This document shows, piece by piece, positions 27,522 through 35,738 of a stretch of DNA of 64,000 nucleotides. The number at the start of each line of letters is the position of its first letter. The stretch's first letter is position 1. The translations under genes and the position numbers were made by a program. Source of the DNA: Streptomyces actinomycinicus (lineage in GTDB: Bacteria; Actinomycetota; Actinomycetes; Streptomycetales; Streptomycetaceae); assembly GCF_016741775.1 (NCBI RefSeq), contig NZ_JAERRK010000004.1, positions 372,001 to 436,000 of the forward strand. Reading direction: 5' to 3'. The notes beneath the pieces are model-generated. The model was not told the origin of the DNA. It did no database searches and worked only from the letters and a program-made list of their open reading frames with translations.

Positions 27522-27833
27522 TCTTGGGCCACACCGAGGGACCGGCCGAGCAGGGGCGAGGAGTTTCCCAGGCGCGCCGCGCCGGACTGCTTGCGACCGG
27601 GGCAGGCCAGGCGTGACCGGGGCGGCCCGACATGACCGACAGCGGCCCAGGCGCGAACCCGGGCGGGCAGGCGTAACCGGGGGCGGCCCAGGCCTGACTC
27701 AGGGCAGGGCGAGCACGCATGGCCCGGGACGGGGCGAGCGCGCATGGCTCAGGGCTAGTGGGTTCACTTCGTGTGCGTGCGCTCACCGTGGGCAGGCGTA
27801 CTGCTGAAGCCCCCCACTCCGAAAAGGTGCTCC
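27522..27833. other. 312-bp gap with degenerate CAGGCGT(G/A)ACCGGGG repeats
   Basis: CAGGCGTGACCGGGGCGGCCC (from about 27608) recurs as CAGGCGTAACCGGGGGCGGCCC (from about 27669), and GCGAGC-G-CGCATGGC occurs twice near 27708-27748. No coding pattern holds across it. It probably contains the promoter of the ANTAR gene. Confidence 0.5.
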
Positions 27834-28295
27834 ATGGCCTTCTTCGCCCTCTCCCGGCAGGAACCGCTGACCCTGCTCTCGGCCACCGACCTGGCGGCGC
27901 AGAGCGACCGGTTGCAGCAGGAGAACGATCAGTTGCAACGGGCCGTGTCCTCGCACGCCGTGATCGACCAGGCCATCGGTGCCGTCGTCGTCCTCGGGCG
28001 GCTGGCCCCGGAAGAGGCCTGGCGTGCGCTCCGGGACGTCTCGCAGCGGACGAACGTCAAACTGCGGACGGTCGCCGAGCACGTCCTGGCCTACGCCCAG
28101 GGCGGGCCGCTTCCCGAGCCCGTGCGGGCCGAGCTGGCCAAGGCGATCGCCCGCTACCGCCGGTACCGCGGGACGCCCGCCGCGCTCAGTGACGGCCTGC
28201 CCGCGCCCGACGGCGGTGACGGTGGCGACGGGTCGCCGGGGGCCGCAGCACCCAGCGGTCCTCGACCTGGTCGAGCCCGTACAGCACGGCGCTGA
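27834..28295 (+). CDS. ANTAR-domain protein without receiver or sensor domain
   Basis: 153 residues. After a short N-terminus, a coiled-coil-like helix (LAAQSDRLQQENDQLQRAV, about 19-37) leads into the ANTAR three-helix domain (HAVIDQAIGAVVVLGRLAPEEAWRALRD...VKLRTVAEHVL). ANTAR domains bind paired hairpins in nascent RNA and prevent termination. Here no input domain is fused, so the coiled coil may mediate dimerisation or partner binding. GAAAAGG precedes ATG 27834. The Gly/Pro/Arg-rich tail overlaps a possible antisense small gene. Confidence 0.8.
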   Translation: MAFFALSRQEPLTLLSATDLAAQSDRLQQENDQLQRAVSSHAVIDQAIGAVVVLGRLAPEEAWRALRDVSQRTNVKLRTVAEHVLAYAQGGPLPEPVRAELAKAIARYRRYRGTPAALSDGLPAPDGGDGGDGSPGAAAPSGPRPGRARTARR

Positions 28296-28329
28296 GCACC
28301 GGAAGCAGCAACAGCGCGATGATGATCAC
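28186..28329 (-). CDS. Possible small membrane protein antisense to the ANTAR gene end
   Basis: 47 residues from GTG 28329, preceded by a GGGGGAG ribosome-binding site. The product starts with a hydrophobic helix (VIIIALLLLPVLSAVLYGLDQVEDRW) then a basic His/Arg tail. The helix pattern resembles short single-span proteins common in streptomycetes. It overlaps the ANTAR gene 3' end by 110 bases on the opposite strand, which lowers confidence. Confidence 0.45.
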   Translation of the reverse strand: MIIIALLLLPVLSAVLYGLDQVEDRWVLRPPATRRHRHRRRARAGRH

Positions 28330-28596
28330 TGGAGGCTCCCCCCTCCTTGCCGAGGACGTCCGCCGAGTGCCCACGTCGTGGCGCGTCCACCCGCGCCGCC
28401 GGTGAAGGTTCTGTGACCCCTCGCAAACCCTTCGCAGACCCCTCGCAGAGCTCCGGCAGACACCTCGCACCGGCACGGCGGTCGGCGGTCGAGTCACATG
28501 CGGGTGACTTCGGCGCGCTCCTTCGCCGCCCTGCGCTTACGGTGCAGTGAAGGTGACCGGTCGTCAGCCGGTCCCGGTCGAGAGGAGACCGGATCG

Positions 28597-29769
28597 GTGG
28601 TGGGCGAGGCACGGCGGCGGGTGGCCGAGCGGGGCGGAGGACGCCGGGCCGGGGGCACGGTGCTGGGCAGCCGGCCCTCGTACTCCGTGCGGCCGGCTGC
28701 CCTGTCCCGCCCCGAACGGGTGCCGCCGGCCGAGTGGACGGTGCCCTGGCTGCGGACCGCCGCCGCCTACGCCTGGCGGCTGATCCTCGTCGGCGTCGCC
28801 GTCTACGGCGTCTTCAGCGTCCTCGGCAGCTTCCAGCTGATCGCCGTGGCCCTGTTCCTCGCCCTGGTCATGACGTCCGTACTGCGCCCCTGCACCGATC
28901 TGATCGCCCGGTTCCTGCCGCGTCCGCTGAGCGTGGCCGTGACGCTGTTGGGCAGTGTGCTGCTGGTGCTGGCCCTGCTGGCCCTGGTGGGCAGCGCGGT
29001 GGCGGGCGAGTGGGACCGGCTGGTGGGGGACTTCCGCGGCGGTGTCCACCGGATCCAGGACTGGCTGCAACGGCCGCCGTTCCGGATGAGCGCCGACCGG
29101 CTCTCCGCCCTCCAGGACCAGTTGACGCGCTATGTCACCTCCCACCGGTCGGCGCTGCTCAGCAGCGCGGTCAGCGAGTTCGGACGGGTGGTCGAGCTGG
29201 TCACGGGCGGTGCGCTCGCGCTGTTCGCCTCGGTGTTCTTCATCCACTCCGGCGAGCGGCTGTGGGGCTGGATGCGTGACCAGCTGCTGCCGAGCGGCGC
29301 CCGTCCGGCCTGGGACCGGGCGGGGCGGGCGGCCTGGCAGTCCTTCGCCGGGTACACGCGCGGCATCATCATCGTGGCCGCCACCAACGCCGTGCTGGTC
29401 GGCATCGCCCTGCTCGTGCTGCGGGTGCCGCTCGCGCTGCCGCTGGCCCTGCTGGAGTTCTTCGCGGCGTTCGTGCCGCTGGTGGGCTCGCCGGTGGCAC
29501 TCGGCGTCGCCACGGTCGTCGCACTCGCCGGCCGCGGGCCGCTCACGGCGGTGGCGGTACTGGTGCTCATCGTCGTCATCGGCCAGTTGGAAGGGCATGT
29601 GCTGCATCCGCTGGTGATGAGCTGGGCGGTGCGGCTGCACCCGCTGGTGGTGGCCGTGTCCGTGATCGCGGGCAGCATCGTCGCGGGGGTGATCGGCGCC
29701 GTCGTGGCGGTTCCCCTGGTCTCGGTGGTCTGGGCGGTGCTGCGCGCCCTGCGCACGGTCCCGCCGTGA
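28597..29769 (+). CDS. AI-2E family transporter (PerM-type membrane protein)
   Basis: 390 residues from GTG 28597 (GTG 28600 equally possible) after GAGGAG. About eight membrane helices are visible. Two lie near the N-terminus (LILVGVAVYGVFSVLG, IAVALFLALVMTSVL), a third is VAVTLLGSVLLVLALLALVG, and a soluble loop with SADRLSALQDQLTRYVTS follows. A C-terminal cluster of helices includes LPLALLEFFAAFVPLVGSP, the family hallmark. Members export signals or ions, and AI-2 itself is not a safe assumption. Confidence 0.82.
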   Translation: MVGEARRRVAERGGGRRAGGTVLGSRPSYSVRPAALSRPERVPPAEWTVPWLRTAAAYAWRLILVGVAVYGVFSVLGSFQLIAVALFLALVMTSVLRPCTDLIARFLPRPLSVAVTLLGSVLLVLALLALVGSAVAGEWDRLVGDFRGGVHRIQDWLQRPPFRMSADRLSALQDQLTRYVTSHRSALLSSAVSEFGRVVELVTGGALALFASVFFIHSGERLWGWMRDQLLPSGARPAWDRAGRAAWQSFAGYTRGIIIVAATNAVLVGIALLVLRVPLALPLALLEFFAAFVPLVGSPVALGVATVVALAGRGPLTAVAVLVLIVVIGQLEGHVLHPLVMSWAVRLHPLVVAVSVIAGSIVAGVIGAVVAVPLVSVVWAVLRALRTVPP

Positions 29770-29814
29770 CGGGATTCCCTCGCCGTCGCCGGGTGCGGGC
29801 CCGTGGGGGCCGTT

Positions 29815-29975
29815 CGCGCAGTTCCCCGCGCCCCTGGGCAGGCCGGCGCGAACCCACCCGGGGGCGCGGGGAACTGCGCGGCCGGCCACCATGCACCCGC
29901 AGGCGGAAACGCAGGGAGACGCGCACCCACCGAAGGGGCGCGGGGAACTGCGCGGCCGGCCACCATGCACCCGCA
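29815..29975. repeat. Palindrome plus two 41-bp direct repeats (streptomycete-type intergenic repeat)
   Basis: GGGGCGCGGGGAACTGCGCG occurs at 29861-29880 and 29935-29954, each followed by the same 21 bases, giving 41-bp identical copies 74 bp apart. Its exact reverse complement is at 29815-29834, so the first and second elements can form a 20-bp stem with a 26-base loop. I recognise the core as a sequence common between Streptomyces genes. Its position downstream of the AI-2E gene suits a terminator. Confidence 0.8.
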
Positions 29976-30052
29976 CCCGGCAGCGGTGGGGTGCTCCCAC
30001 GGCTCTCACTGCCGTTGGCATGACGTCGTGGCATGGTGGCACCCGGGGCGCC

Positions 30053-31198
30053 GTGCGTGGGATACGAGTGACCTGGCAGGACGTACGGCGTGATCTGACC
30101 GCCGCGGGGGACGCGGCGCGCCGCGCCTGGGCGGGGCCGGGCCGGGAACGGGACCTGGCCGTTCAGGCGGTGAAGGGCGCGCTGGCCGCGTGGGTGGCCT
30201 GGGCGGTGGCGGGCTGGTGGCTGCACGCCCCCGTCGCCTTCGTCGCCCCCTGGGTGGCGTTGGTGCTGGTCGAGTCGACCGTGTACCGGTCGGTCGCGCA
30301 CGGCCTGCAACAGCTCGCGGCGATCGCGGCCGGCACGGTGACGGCCACCGCGGTCGGACTGCTGTTGCACGACACGGTGGCCGCGATGGCCGTCGTCCTC
30401 CCGTCGGCGATGCTGCTGGGTCAGTGGCGGCGGCTGGGCAGCCAGGGCATCTACGCGGCCACCGGCGCCCTGTTCGTCCTCACCGACGACTCCGTCACCG
30501 TCGCCACCTCCGCGGCCCGGCTCGGCGAGGCCCTGTTCGGCGCGGTGGTCGGCATCACGGTCAACGCGCTGGTCCGCCCCCCGCTGTATCTGCGCGACAC
30601 CCGGGCCGTACTGCGGGACGCGGCGAGGGAGGCGCACGACATCCTGCGGGCCGTGGCAGACGGGCTGGCCGAGGACGGCTGGGACGCCGAGCAGGCCGGT
30701 GCCTGGCACGAGCGGGCCCTGCGGCTGCACCGGCTGGTGGAACAGGCGCGCTCGACCGTCGACTGGGGCCGGGAGAGCCTGCGCGGCAACCTGCGCGGCC
30801 GGACCGGCGCCCCGCCGCTGCCCGGCAAGGGGTACGACGACGCGCTCGTGGTCCTCGACTACGCGGCCGTGCACACCGCCGGGGTGACCCGCACGGTGCG
30901 GGAGGCCGCCGCCGGGGACCGCCCGGCTCGCCGCCCCGACCCCGGACTCGCCCGGCGGTACGCGGAGTTCCTGTCCCAGACCGCACGTGCGCTGCGGTAC
31001 TACAGCCAGAGCCGGTTCGGCGACGAGTGCGACGACGACCTGCGGGAGGCCGTGGCCCAGCTCCGCGACACCCTCGCGGACCTGCGCCGGGATCTGGTCC
31101 GCTCGACGACGGACGATCCCGACGAGTTCGCCACGTACGGCGCGCTGCTGGCCCAGGCCCACCGGCTGGCCGACCAGCTGGCCGCCTCGGGCGCGTGA
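30053..31198 (+). CDS. FUSC / aromatic-acid-exporter-like membrane protein (second copy)
   Basis: About 381 residues. Membrane helices occupy about 35-170, including AWVAWAVAGWWLHAPVAFVAPWVALVLVEST and GEALFGAVVGITVNALV. A cytoplasmic helical domain follows (REAHDILRAVADGLAEDGW, and a C-terminal coiled region DLREAVAQLRDTLADLRRDLV). The architecture matches the FUSC protein at 4396 though similarity is modest. Start is unclear: GTG 30053 is used, with ATG 30020 and GTG 30068 also in frame. It lies just after the intergenic repeats. Confidence 0.72.
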   Translation: MRGIRVTWQDVRRDLTAAGDAARRAWAGPGRERDLAVQAVKGALAAWVAWAVAGWWLHAPVAFVAPWVALVLVESTVYRSVAHGLQQLAAIAAGTVTATAVGLLLHDTVAAMAVVLPSAMLLGQWRRLGSQGIYAATGALFVLTDDSVTVATSAARLGEALFGAVVGITVNALVRPPLYLRDTRAVLRDAAREAHDILRAVADGLAEDGWDAEQAGAWHERALRLHRLVEQARSTVDWGRESLRGNLRGRTGAPPLPGKGYDDALVVLDYAAVHTAGVTRTVREAAAGDRPARRPDPGLARRYAEFLSQTARALRYYSQSRFGDECDDDLREAVAQLRDTLADLRRDLVRSTTDDPDEFATYGALLAQAHRLADQLAASGA

Positions 31199-31210
31199 GC
31201 AAGCCGGCGG

Positions 31211-31873
31211 TCAGTCGACGGTGGCGCCGGCGAGGACGGCTTCCACGTCCTCGGTGACCGCCGGGTCCACCGCGCCGGTCGTGAGCCCGAGCAGGAAGGA
31301 GGTGCGCTCGCCGTCGACGGTCACCACGGTCAACTGCAGGCGGGCGGTGCCTTCGTCGCTCTTGATCCGTAGCACGGCCGTGTGCGCCGGCCGGCCGTCG
31401 ACCACGGTGTCGTGCGAGTCCTCCAGGGCAGCGGGCCGGTCGGGGAAGAAGAACTCGGCGTTGGAGCGGGCGACGGCCTCCGTCGTCCGGCCGAGGTCGG
31501 CGCGGGGCACCACCTGTCCCGCGCGGCCGGCCAGGACGGTGGCGCCGGTGTCGGCGGTCGCGCCGGCCTGGACACTGCTGATCTGTGAGGAGAACGCGCC
31601 GATCAGGTCCTTGTCCTTGGCCGCGTCGTGCTTCCAGCCGTCCGGGATGCCGTAGGAGAGTCCGGCACGGGCGTCCGTGACCCGGGGCCGGCCCGCGAGC
31701 GGCCCGGAGTCCCCGTCGCGCGTCCACCGGACGGCCACGGCCGCGGCCACGACGACCAGCAGCGCCACGAGGCCGGCGATCAGCCACCGTCGCCGGCCCG
31801 GCGCGGGCCGCGGCGGCCCGGCAGGGAACAGAGGGGTCGGCTGTGTCGTCGGGGAGGGCGTCGGCGTCGTCAT
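31211..31873 (-). CDS. Membrane-anchored extracytoplasmic protein, unknown function
   Basis: 220 residues. The first 27 are Thr/Pro-rich and cytoplasmic. One helix (RRRWLIAGLVALLVVVAAAVAVRW) anchors it, and a soluble domain follows outside, beginning RAGLSYGIPDGWKHDAAKDKDLIG, then strands ending TVVTVDGERTSFLLGLTTG. The GIPDGW start recalls small lipoprotein-like domains common in streptomycetes (LpqN/PsbP-like type). No function can be named. Convergent with the FUSC gene, 12 bases apart. Confidence 0.7.
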   Translation of the reverse strand: MTTPTPSPTTQPTPLFPAGPPRPAPGRRRWLIAGLVALLVVVAAAVAVRWTRDGDSGPLAGRPRVTDARAGLSYGIPDGWKHDAAKDKDLIGAFSSQISSVQAGATADTGATVLAGRAGQVVPRADLGRTTEAVARSNAEFFFPDRPAALEDSHDTVVDGRPAHTAVLRIKSDEGTARLQLTVVTVDGERTSFLLGLTTGAVDPAVTEDVEAVLAGATVD

Positions 31874-31930
31874 GCCCTCAGCTTTCCCGGTCCACGGGGG
31901 CGGCGCCTGAGTCGTCGTACTCTGGCGTAC

Positions 31931-32440
31931 TCAGGCGCTCGGTGCGGTGTCGCCGGGCTCCCGTACGCCGAAGAGGGCCGGGCCCACGGTGAGGACGCCG
32001 TTGGTCAGCGGCCGGCAGCGCACTCCCCCGCCGCCGCGCAGCGCGCGCTGGGCACCGGGCCCGAGGGTGGTGTCCATCCATGCGCAGGGCCGGGCGGCCC
32101 GGCGGACCTCCAGTTCCACCGGACCGGAACCGCAGTCGAGGAAGACCGTCGAGCCGATGAAGGCGTCGATGTCGATCCCGCGCAGCAGGACGTTGCGCCG
32201 GGTGCGGAGCAGGTCGGCCGGGTACGGCGCCGGCAGCCGCTCCGCCGCCATGAGGGTGATCGACGCGTTGCGGTGGGCGGGCTGGTTGAAGTACCGGTCG
32301 CCGACGATGCCCAGGCCCGCCCGTATCTCGGCCGTCGTCACCAGTTCCCCGGGCGGCAGTTCGGGCAGACCGCCGCCTGGGCGGCCGGCGAGCCGGTGCA
32401 CCGGGGAGACCAGCAGCTGGAGGATTTCGACGTGCGGCAC
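31931..32440 (-). CDS. MOSC-domain protein
   Basis: 169 residues from GTG 32440, giving a start of VPHVEILQLLVSPVHRLAGR; the frame extends upstream into the neighbouring gene's end without a better start. The MOSC beta-barrel is indicated by GLGIVGDRYFNQ, ITLMAAERL, RRNVLLRGIDIDAFIG, ARPCAWMDTTLGPGAQRAL with the conserved Cys, and GGVRCRPLTNGVLTVGP. MOSC domains bind sulfur carriers or the molybdenum cofactor. The substrate is unknown. Confidence 0.85.
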   Translation of the reverse strand: MPHVEILQLLVSPVHRLAGRPGGGLPELPPGELVTTAEIRAGLGIVGDRYFNQPAHRNASITLMAAERLPAPYPADLLRTRRNVLLRGIDIDAFIGSTVFLDCGSGPVELEVRRAARPCAWMDTTLGPGAQRALRGGGGVRCRPLTNGVLTVGPALFGVREPGDTAPSA

Positions 32441-32450
32441 GCGGTCGAGC

Positions 32451-33545
32451 CTAACCGGGGCTGCCCGTCGCCTCGCCGCCGGTGGTGCCCCGTACCAGGA
32501 GGTGGCCGCTCGCACCGGCCGCCAGCAGACCGGCCACCATGACGATCAGGCTGAGCCCGGGGCCGGAGGACCAGTCGACGTGGGAGGCCCGGGCTGCCAG
32601 GACGAGTGCCATGGCCAGGGCCGTGCCGGGCAGGGACAGCAGGGCCGGCCGGGTGCGGCCGAGGTCGTCCTCGGCGAGGGAACCCAGGACGCCCACGCCC
32701 AGGGCGAGCGCCCAGACCCCCAGGGCCTGGGCGTCGGCGCGGCTGGTGTGCCAGGGGACGAAGTCCGCCCAGAAGCCGGGCCGGACGAGCAGTCCGGTGC
32801 CGATGCCGAGCCAGGAGGAGCCGAGCACCGCGAGCGGCGGCTTGGTCCAGCCCGGCAGCGGAGTGGTGCGCGGCGCGGGCGGCCCCGGCCGGGTGAAGAC
32901 CTGTCCGGCCAGGCAGACGGCCGCCGCCACGCACAGCAGGCCCAGGGTGACCAGCCAGCCGAGGCTGAACAGCACGGAGACGATCGGGCCTCCGTCGGCG
33001 ATGTACAGCCGGTGCGCGTTGAGCAGGCTGACCGCGAACAGTCCGGCCAGCACCACGGCCAGCGGCAGCACCAGGGTGCGGGCCTCCTGCCAGGTGGCGG
33101 ACCGGGCGAGCGCGAGCAGCGCCGGAGCGGTCCCGAGCATGGCGGCCCCGAGCAGCCCGGGGCTGAGCGGCTCCGGCGACGGCCATGCACCGAGGACGTG
33201 CCCGGTCAGCGCGACGACCGTGAGGACCCCGCCGACGAGCAGATTCACGACGGCGACCGCGACGGCCAGCAGAGCCACCCCGGCCGAGAGCGGACGGCCC
33301 GGCGGCAGCGCGGGGACACCGGACGGGGCCGCCGCGCCACGCCCTCGCCGGGCCACGGAGGTGTCGAGCCCGGCCACGGAGGCGTCGGACCGTGCCACGG
33401 AGGCATCGGACCGTGCCACGGAGGCATCGGTTCGAGCCACGCGGTCATCGGTCTCGGCGGCACGGGCGCCGGGCCGGGCCGCAGCGGAATCGGGCGGTGC
33501 CGCGGACATGGGATCCGGTGCGGCGGGGTCGGTCGGGTGGGCCAT
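32451..33545 (-). CDS. Multi-spanning membrane protein with heptad-repeat N-terminus
   Basis: About 364 residues from ATG 33545 (MAHPTDPAAP), which has GGAA upstream; ATG 33596 is an alternative. The N-terminus carries five copies of a seven-residue unit of the form (T/S)DASVAR. From about residue 75 there are eight to nine hydrophobic helices (VALLAVAVAVVNLLVGGVLTVVA, TLVLPLAVVLAGLFAVSL, LIVMVAGLLAAGASGHLLV and others). No transporter signature is recognised. It sits between the MOSC gene and a DUF2306 protein, all - strand. Confidence 0.65.
   Translation of the reverse strand: MAHPTDPAAPDPMSAAPPDSAAARPGARAAETDDRVARTDASVARSDASVARSDASVAGLDTSVARRGRGAAAPSGVPALPPGRPLSAGVALLAVAVAVVNLLVGGVLTVVALTGHVLGAWPSPEPLSPGLLGAAMLGTAPALLALARSATWQEARTLVLPLAVVLAGLFAVSLLNAHRLYIADGGPIVSVLFSLGWLVTLGLLCVAAAVCLAGQVFTRPGPPAPRTTPLPGWTKPPLAVLGSSWLGIGTGLLVRPGFWADFVPWHTSRADAQALGVWALALGVGVLGSLAEDDLGRTRPALLSLPGTALAMALVLAARASHVDWSSGPGLSLIVMVAGLLAAGASGHLLVRGTTGGEATGSPG
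33352..33456 (-). repeat. Five 21-bp tandem repeats encoding seven-residue units
   Basis: Units begin at 33352, 33373, 33394, 33415 and 33436 (core GCCACGGAGGCATCGGACCGT on the + strand). The middle copies are nearly identical and the outer ones diverged. They encode a heptad string in the N-terminal tail of the membrane protein, which could form a short coiled coil or a flexible tether. Confidence 0.85.
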
Positions 33546-33641
33546 GACGGGTTCCGTTTCCGGGAGATCAGGGGGCGGGTCGGTGGGTCCGGCCATCAGA
33601 CGGACGACCGGCGGACGGGCCGAAGGGCCCGACGATCCGCC

Positions 33642-33797
33642 GGGTGCCCGGCCGAGGCGCCGGGGACCGGCTGTGGAGCGCCACCGCATGCCGGTCACAG
33701 CACCGGGCGCGTCGGCAACGGGTGCCCGGCCGAAGTGCCGGGGACCGGCTGTGGGGGGCCACCGCATGCCGGTCACGACGCCGGGGGCGTCGGTCCG
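33642..33797. repeat. 78-bp tandem duplication between two membrane-protein genes
   Basis: Positions 33642-33719 and 33720-33797 are two adjacent copies, about 85% identical by eye; a partial third (GGCCGGCTGTGGGCGCCCGCCAC) follows. Because 78 is a multiple of three, the open frame of the downstream gene runs through both, but start-site evidence favours non-coding DNA. Confidence 0.8.
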
Positions 33798-33836
33798 GGC
33801 GGCAGAGGCCGGCTGTGGGCGCCCGCCACACTCCCG

Positions 33837-35012
33837 TCACGGCACCGCAGTGGGCGCCGGTGTCGAGGGCGACGGGGCCGGCACGGTGCGCCGGAGGACT
33901 TCGCGGGCGTACATCAGGCGCAGGCTCACCACGAGCGTCGCGCCGAACGCCGTCATGCCGCAGCCGATGGCGACGCCGGCGGTCAGCGCCGTGAACCGGT
34001 CCAGCGCCAGGCTGTGCTGGAAGAGTGCCACCGCAGCGGCGGACAGCGCGGGCGCCAGGCAGAGGCCGGTGAGATGGATGCGCCACTCCTCTCGCGCCCA
34101 GAGCCGGCCCGTACGTCCGGCGCGCCGTGCGCCGAGCGCCATGACCACGTAGGACACGGCGTAGGGAAGCAGATAGCCGGCCAGCAGCCTGCGCCCGGCC
34201 GCGCCGTACCCGGAGAGGTCACGGACGATCCACACCAGCGCGGCCGCTCCGGCCAGGTGGGCCGCGGCGGTCACGGGCAGCGGGGCCCAGGAGCGGCCGA
34301 GTCCCTCGACGGTGTCCCGGGGGTCACGGGCGCGGGAGGCGAGCAGCGCCCCGAACACGACCAGCGAGCCCAGGTGCATGATCGCCACCCGGTTGACCTC
34401 CGTCATCGGCAGCCCGGGCAGCACCGTGGGCAGGGCGCCCCACTCCAGGCGCAGCAGCGGGGCGGTGAGGAGGTAGCCGTAGCACAGGAGCATCCAGCGC
34501 TGGTGCAGGTCGGGATGGCCGCCGATGGCGGCGAGGATGCCGAAGGTGACGCTCAGGACGGTGCCGGCGAGGATCGTGGCCAGGACGATCCAGAATGCGG
34601 CGCCGCTGAAGGCGTCCCGGGGCGCGGTGCGGGCCAGGTAGGCGCCCGCGCCGGCCATGGAGACGTAGACGGTGACGGCGAACAGGACGCCGAGGGCGCG
34701 GTGCAGGGGTGCGCGGCGGCGCGCGGCCGTCAGCAGCTGGGCCGGCCCGAGCAGCATGAGCAGTCCGCCGAGGACGGAGTGCACGAGCAGCGGGAGCAGG
34801 CTGTGCCGGTACGGGGCGACGCGGGTCGCCAGCGCGTCGGCGACGTACCGCGGTGAGACGAGGTGCGCCAGCAGCCACTTCCCCGGCGCCGGGGCGCCCG
34901 GACGGGCGTACGACCACAGTTCGGTCATCGCGAAGGGCGCGTACCAGAGGCACACGACCGTCACGGTCACCGCCGCTGCCCGGCGCCACCCGCTGCTCGT
35001 CGACGGACGCAC
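33837..35012 (-). CDS. DUF2306-type multi-spanning membrane protein
   Basis: 391 residues from GTG 35012, preceded by AGGGGG; ATG 35108 would add 32 charged residues with a weaker site. About ten hydrophobic helices are visible. The first half has LVHSVLGGLLMLLGPAQLL, RALGVLFAVTVYVSMAGAGAYLA and the HPDLHQRWMLLCYGYLL segment characteristic of DUF2306. Members may bind haem or quinone-like ligands, but this is not established. PadR lies 60-150 bases upstream on the same strand and may control it. Confidence 0.72.
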   Translation of the reverse strand: MRPSTSSGWRRAAAVTVTVVCLWYAPFAMTELWSYARPGAPAPGKWLLAHLVSPRYVADALATRVAPYRHSLLPLLVHSVLGGLLMLLGPAQLLTAARRRAPLHRALGVLFAVTVYVSMAGAGAYLARTAPRDAFSGAAFWIVLATILAGTVLSVTFGILAAIGGHPDLHQRWMLLCYGYLLTAPLLRLEWGALPTVLPGLPMTEVNRVAIMHLGSLVVFGALLASRARDPRDTVEGLGRSWAPLPVTAAAHLAGAAALVWIVRDLSGYGAAGRRLLAGYLLPYAVSYVVMALGARRAGRTGRLWAREEWRIHLTGLCLAPALSAAAVALFQHSLALDRFTALTAGVAIGCGMTAFGATLVVSLRLMYAREVLRRTVPAPSPSTPAPTAVP

Positions 35013-35133
35013 GGCGACCCCCTGTCCACGGCGGTTCGGCCCGCCCTCGTCCCGGTACCCTCGTCTCGGCACCCTCGGCTCGGAATCCTCGTCCCCGAGC
35101 CCACGCATAGTCTCTTCTGGACCATCGAGGCGT

Positions 35134-35144
35134 TACCGACGGTA
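35134..35144. promoter_or_regulatory. TACCGACGGTA palindrome between padR and the DUF2306 gene
   Basis: TACCG-A-CGGTA is a perfect 5+5 palindrome, 20 bases from the PadR stop and upstream of the membrane-protein gene. It is short, so chance occurrence in high-GC DNA cannot be excluded. It could be a PadR site. Confidence 0.25.
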
Positions 35145-35164
35145 GGGCCGACCGGGCGGACAGG

Positions 35165-35695
35165 TCAACGGTCCTGTGCGCGTTGGTCCCTGCGGCGGAC
35201 CCACTCCCAGAACTCGGTCATCATCCGCTCGTACCGGATGCCGAACTCCAGCGCCTCGCGCTGCCCGGGGGTCAGCAACTCGCCGATGTCCTCCGCCAGT
35301 TCCTCGTGCCGCCCCAAGGTCCGCCGGTGTTCGGCGAGTTGACCGGGGGCGAGCGTCTCGGGCCGGGCGCCGAACCAGAGTTTCAGGATGCCGCGCTCCC
35401 GGGCCTCGACGGGGACGAACCCGGGGTCGGCGAGCCAGTCGCGCAGAACGCGCCGGCCTCGGTCGGTCAGGGCCAGCACCCGGCGGCCCCGCCCGCTCTC
35501 CTGCCGCACCTGGGCCAGGAGTCCGGCCGCGAGCAGCCGGTCGCACTGGGCGTACACCTGCGCGTGCGGCACCGACCAGAACGGGGCGACGGTACGGCCG
35601 GCCTCGGTCTTCACGTCGTAGGGGCTGGCCTCGCCCAGTTCGCCGATGATGCCGAGGACCAGGAAGGAGGAGGTGGTCAGCCGAGCGTCTGCCAT
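35165..35695 (-). CDS. PadR-family transcriptional regulator
   Basis: 176 residues. The winged helix begins at residue 5 (LTTSSFLVLGIIGELGEASPYDVKTEAGRTVAPFWSVPHAQVYAQCDRL), then the wing with EESGRGRRVLALTDRGRRVLRDWL. A C-terminal helical dimerisation domain (LAEHRRTLGRHEELAEDI, then GIRYERMMTEFWEWV) follows. These features place it among PadR proteins with the Vir_act_alpha_C tail. It likely represses itself and the membrane protein downstream; the inducer is unknown. Confidence 0.88.
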   Translation of the reverse strand: MADARLTTSSFLVLGIIGELGEASPYDVKTEAGRTVAPFWSVPHAQVYAQCDRLLAAGLLAQVRQESGRGRRVLALTDRGRRVLRDWLADPGFVPVEARERGILKLWFGARPETLAPGQLAEHRRTLGRHEELAEDIGELLTPGQREALEFGIRYERMMTEFWEWVRRRDQRAQDR

Positions 35696-35738
35696 GGGCC
35701 GACCGTACCGCGCACGGGACGCGGACCGGGCAGGGTGC

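Noticed and set aside
33352..33456. Tandem 21-bp repeats considered as a CRISPR-like array
   Set aside because: No spacers between units and the repeats code in frame within a membrane protein; no cas genes.
33600..33840. Tandem-repeat DNA considered as coding N-terminus of the 32451 gene
   Set aside because: The ribosome-binding site lies at the later ATG and the repeat residues show no membrane or domain pattern.
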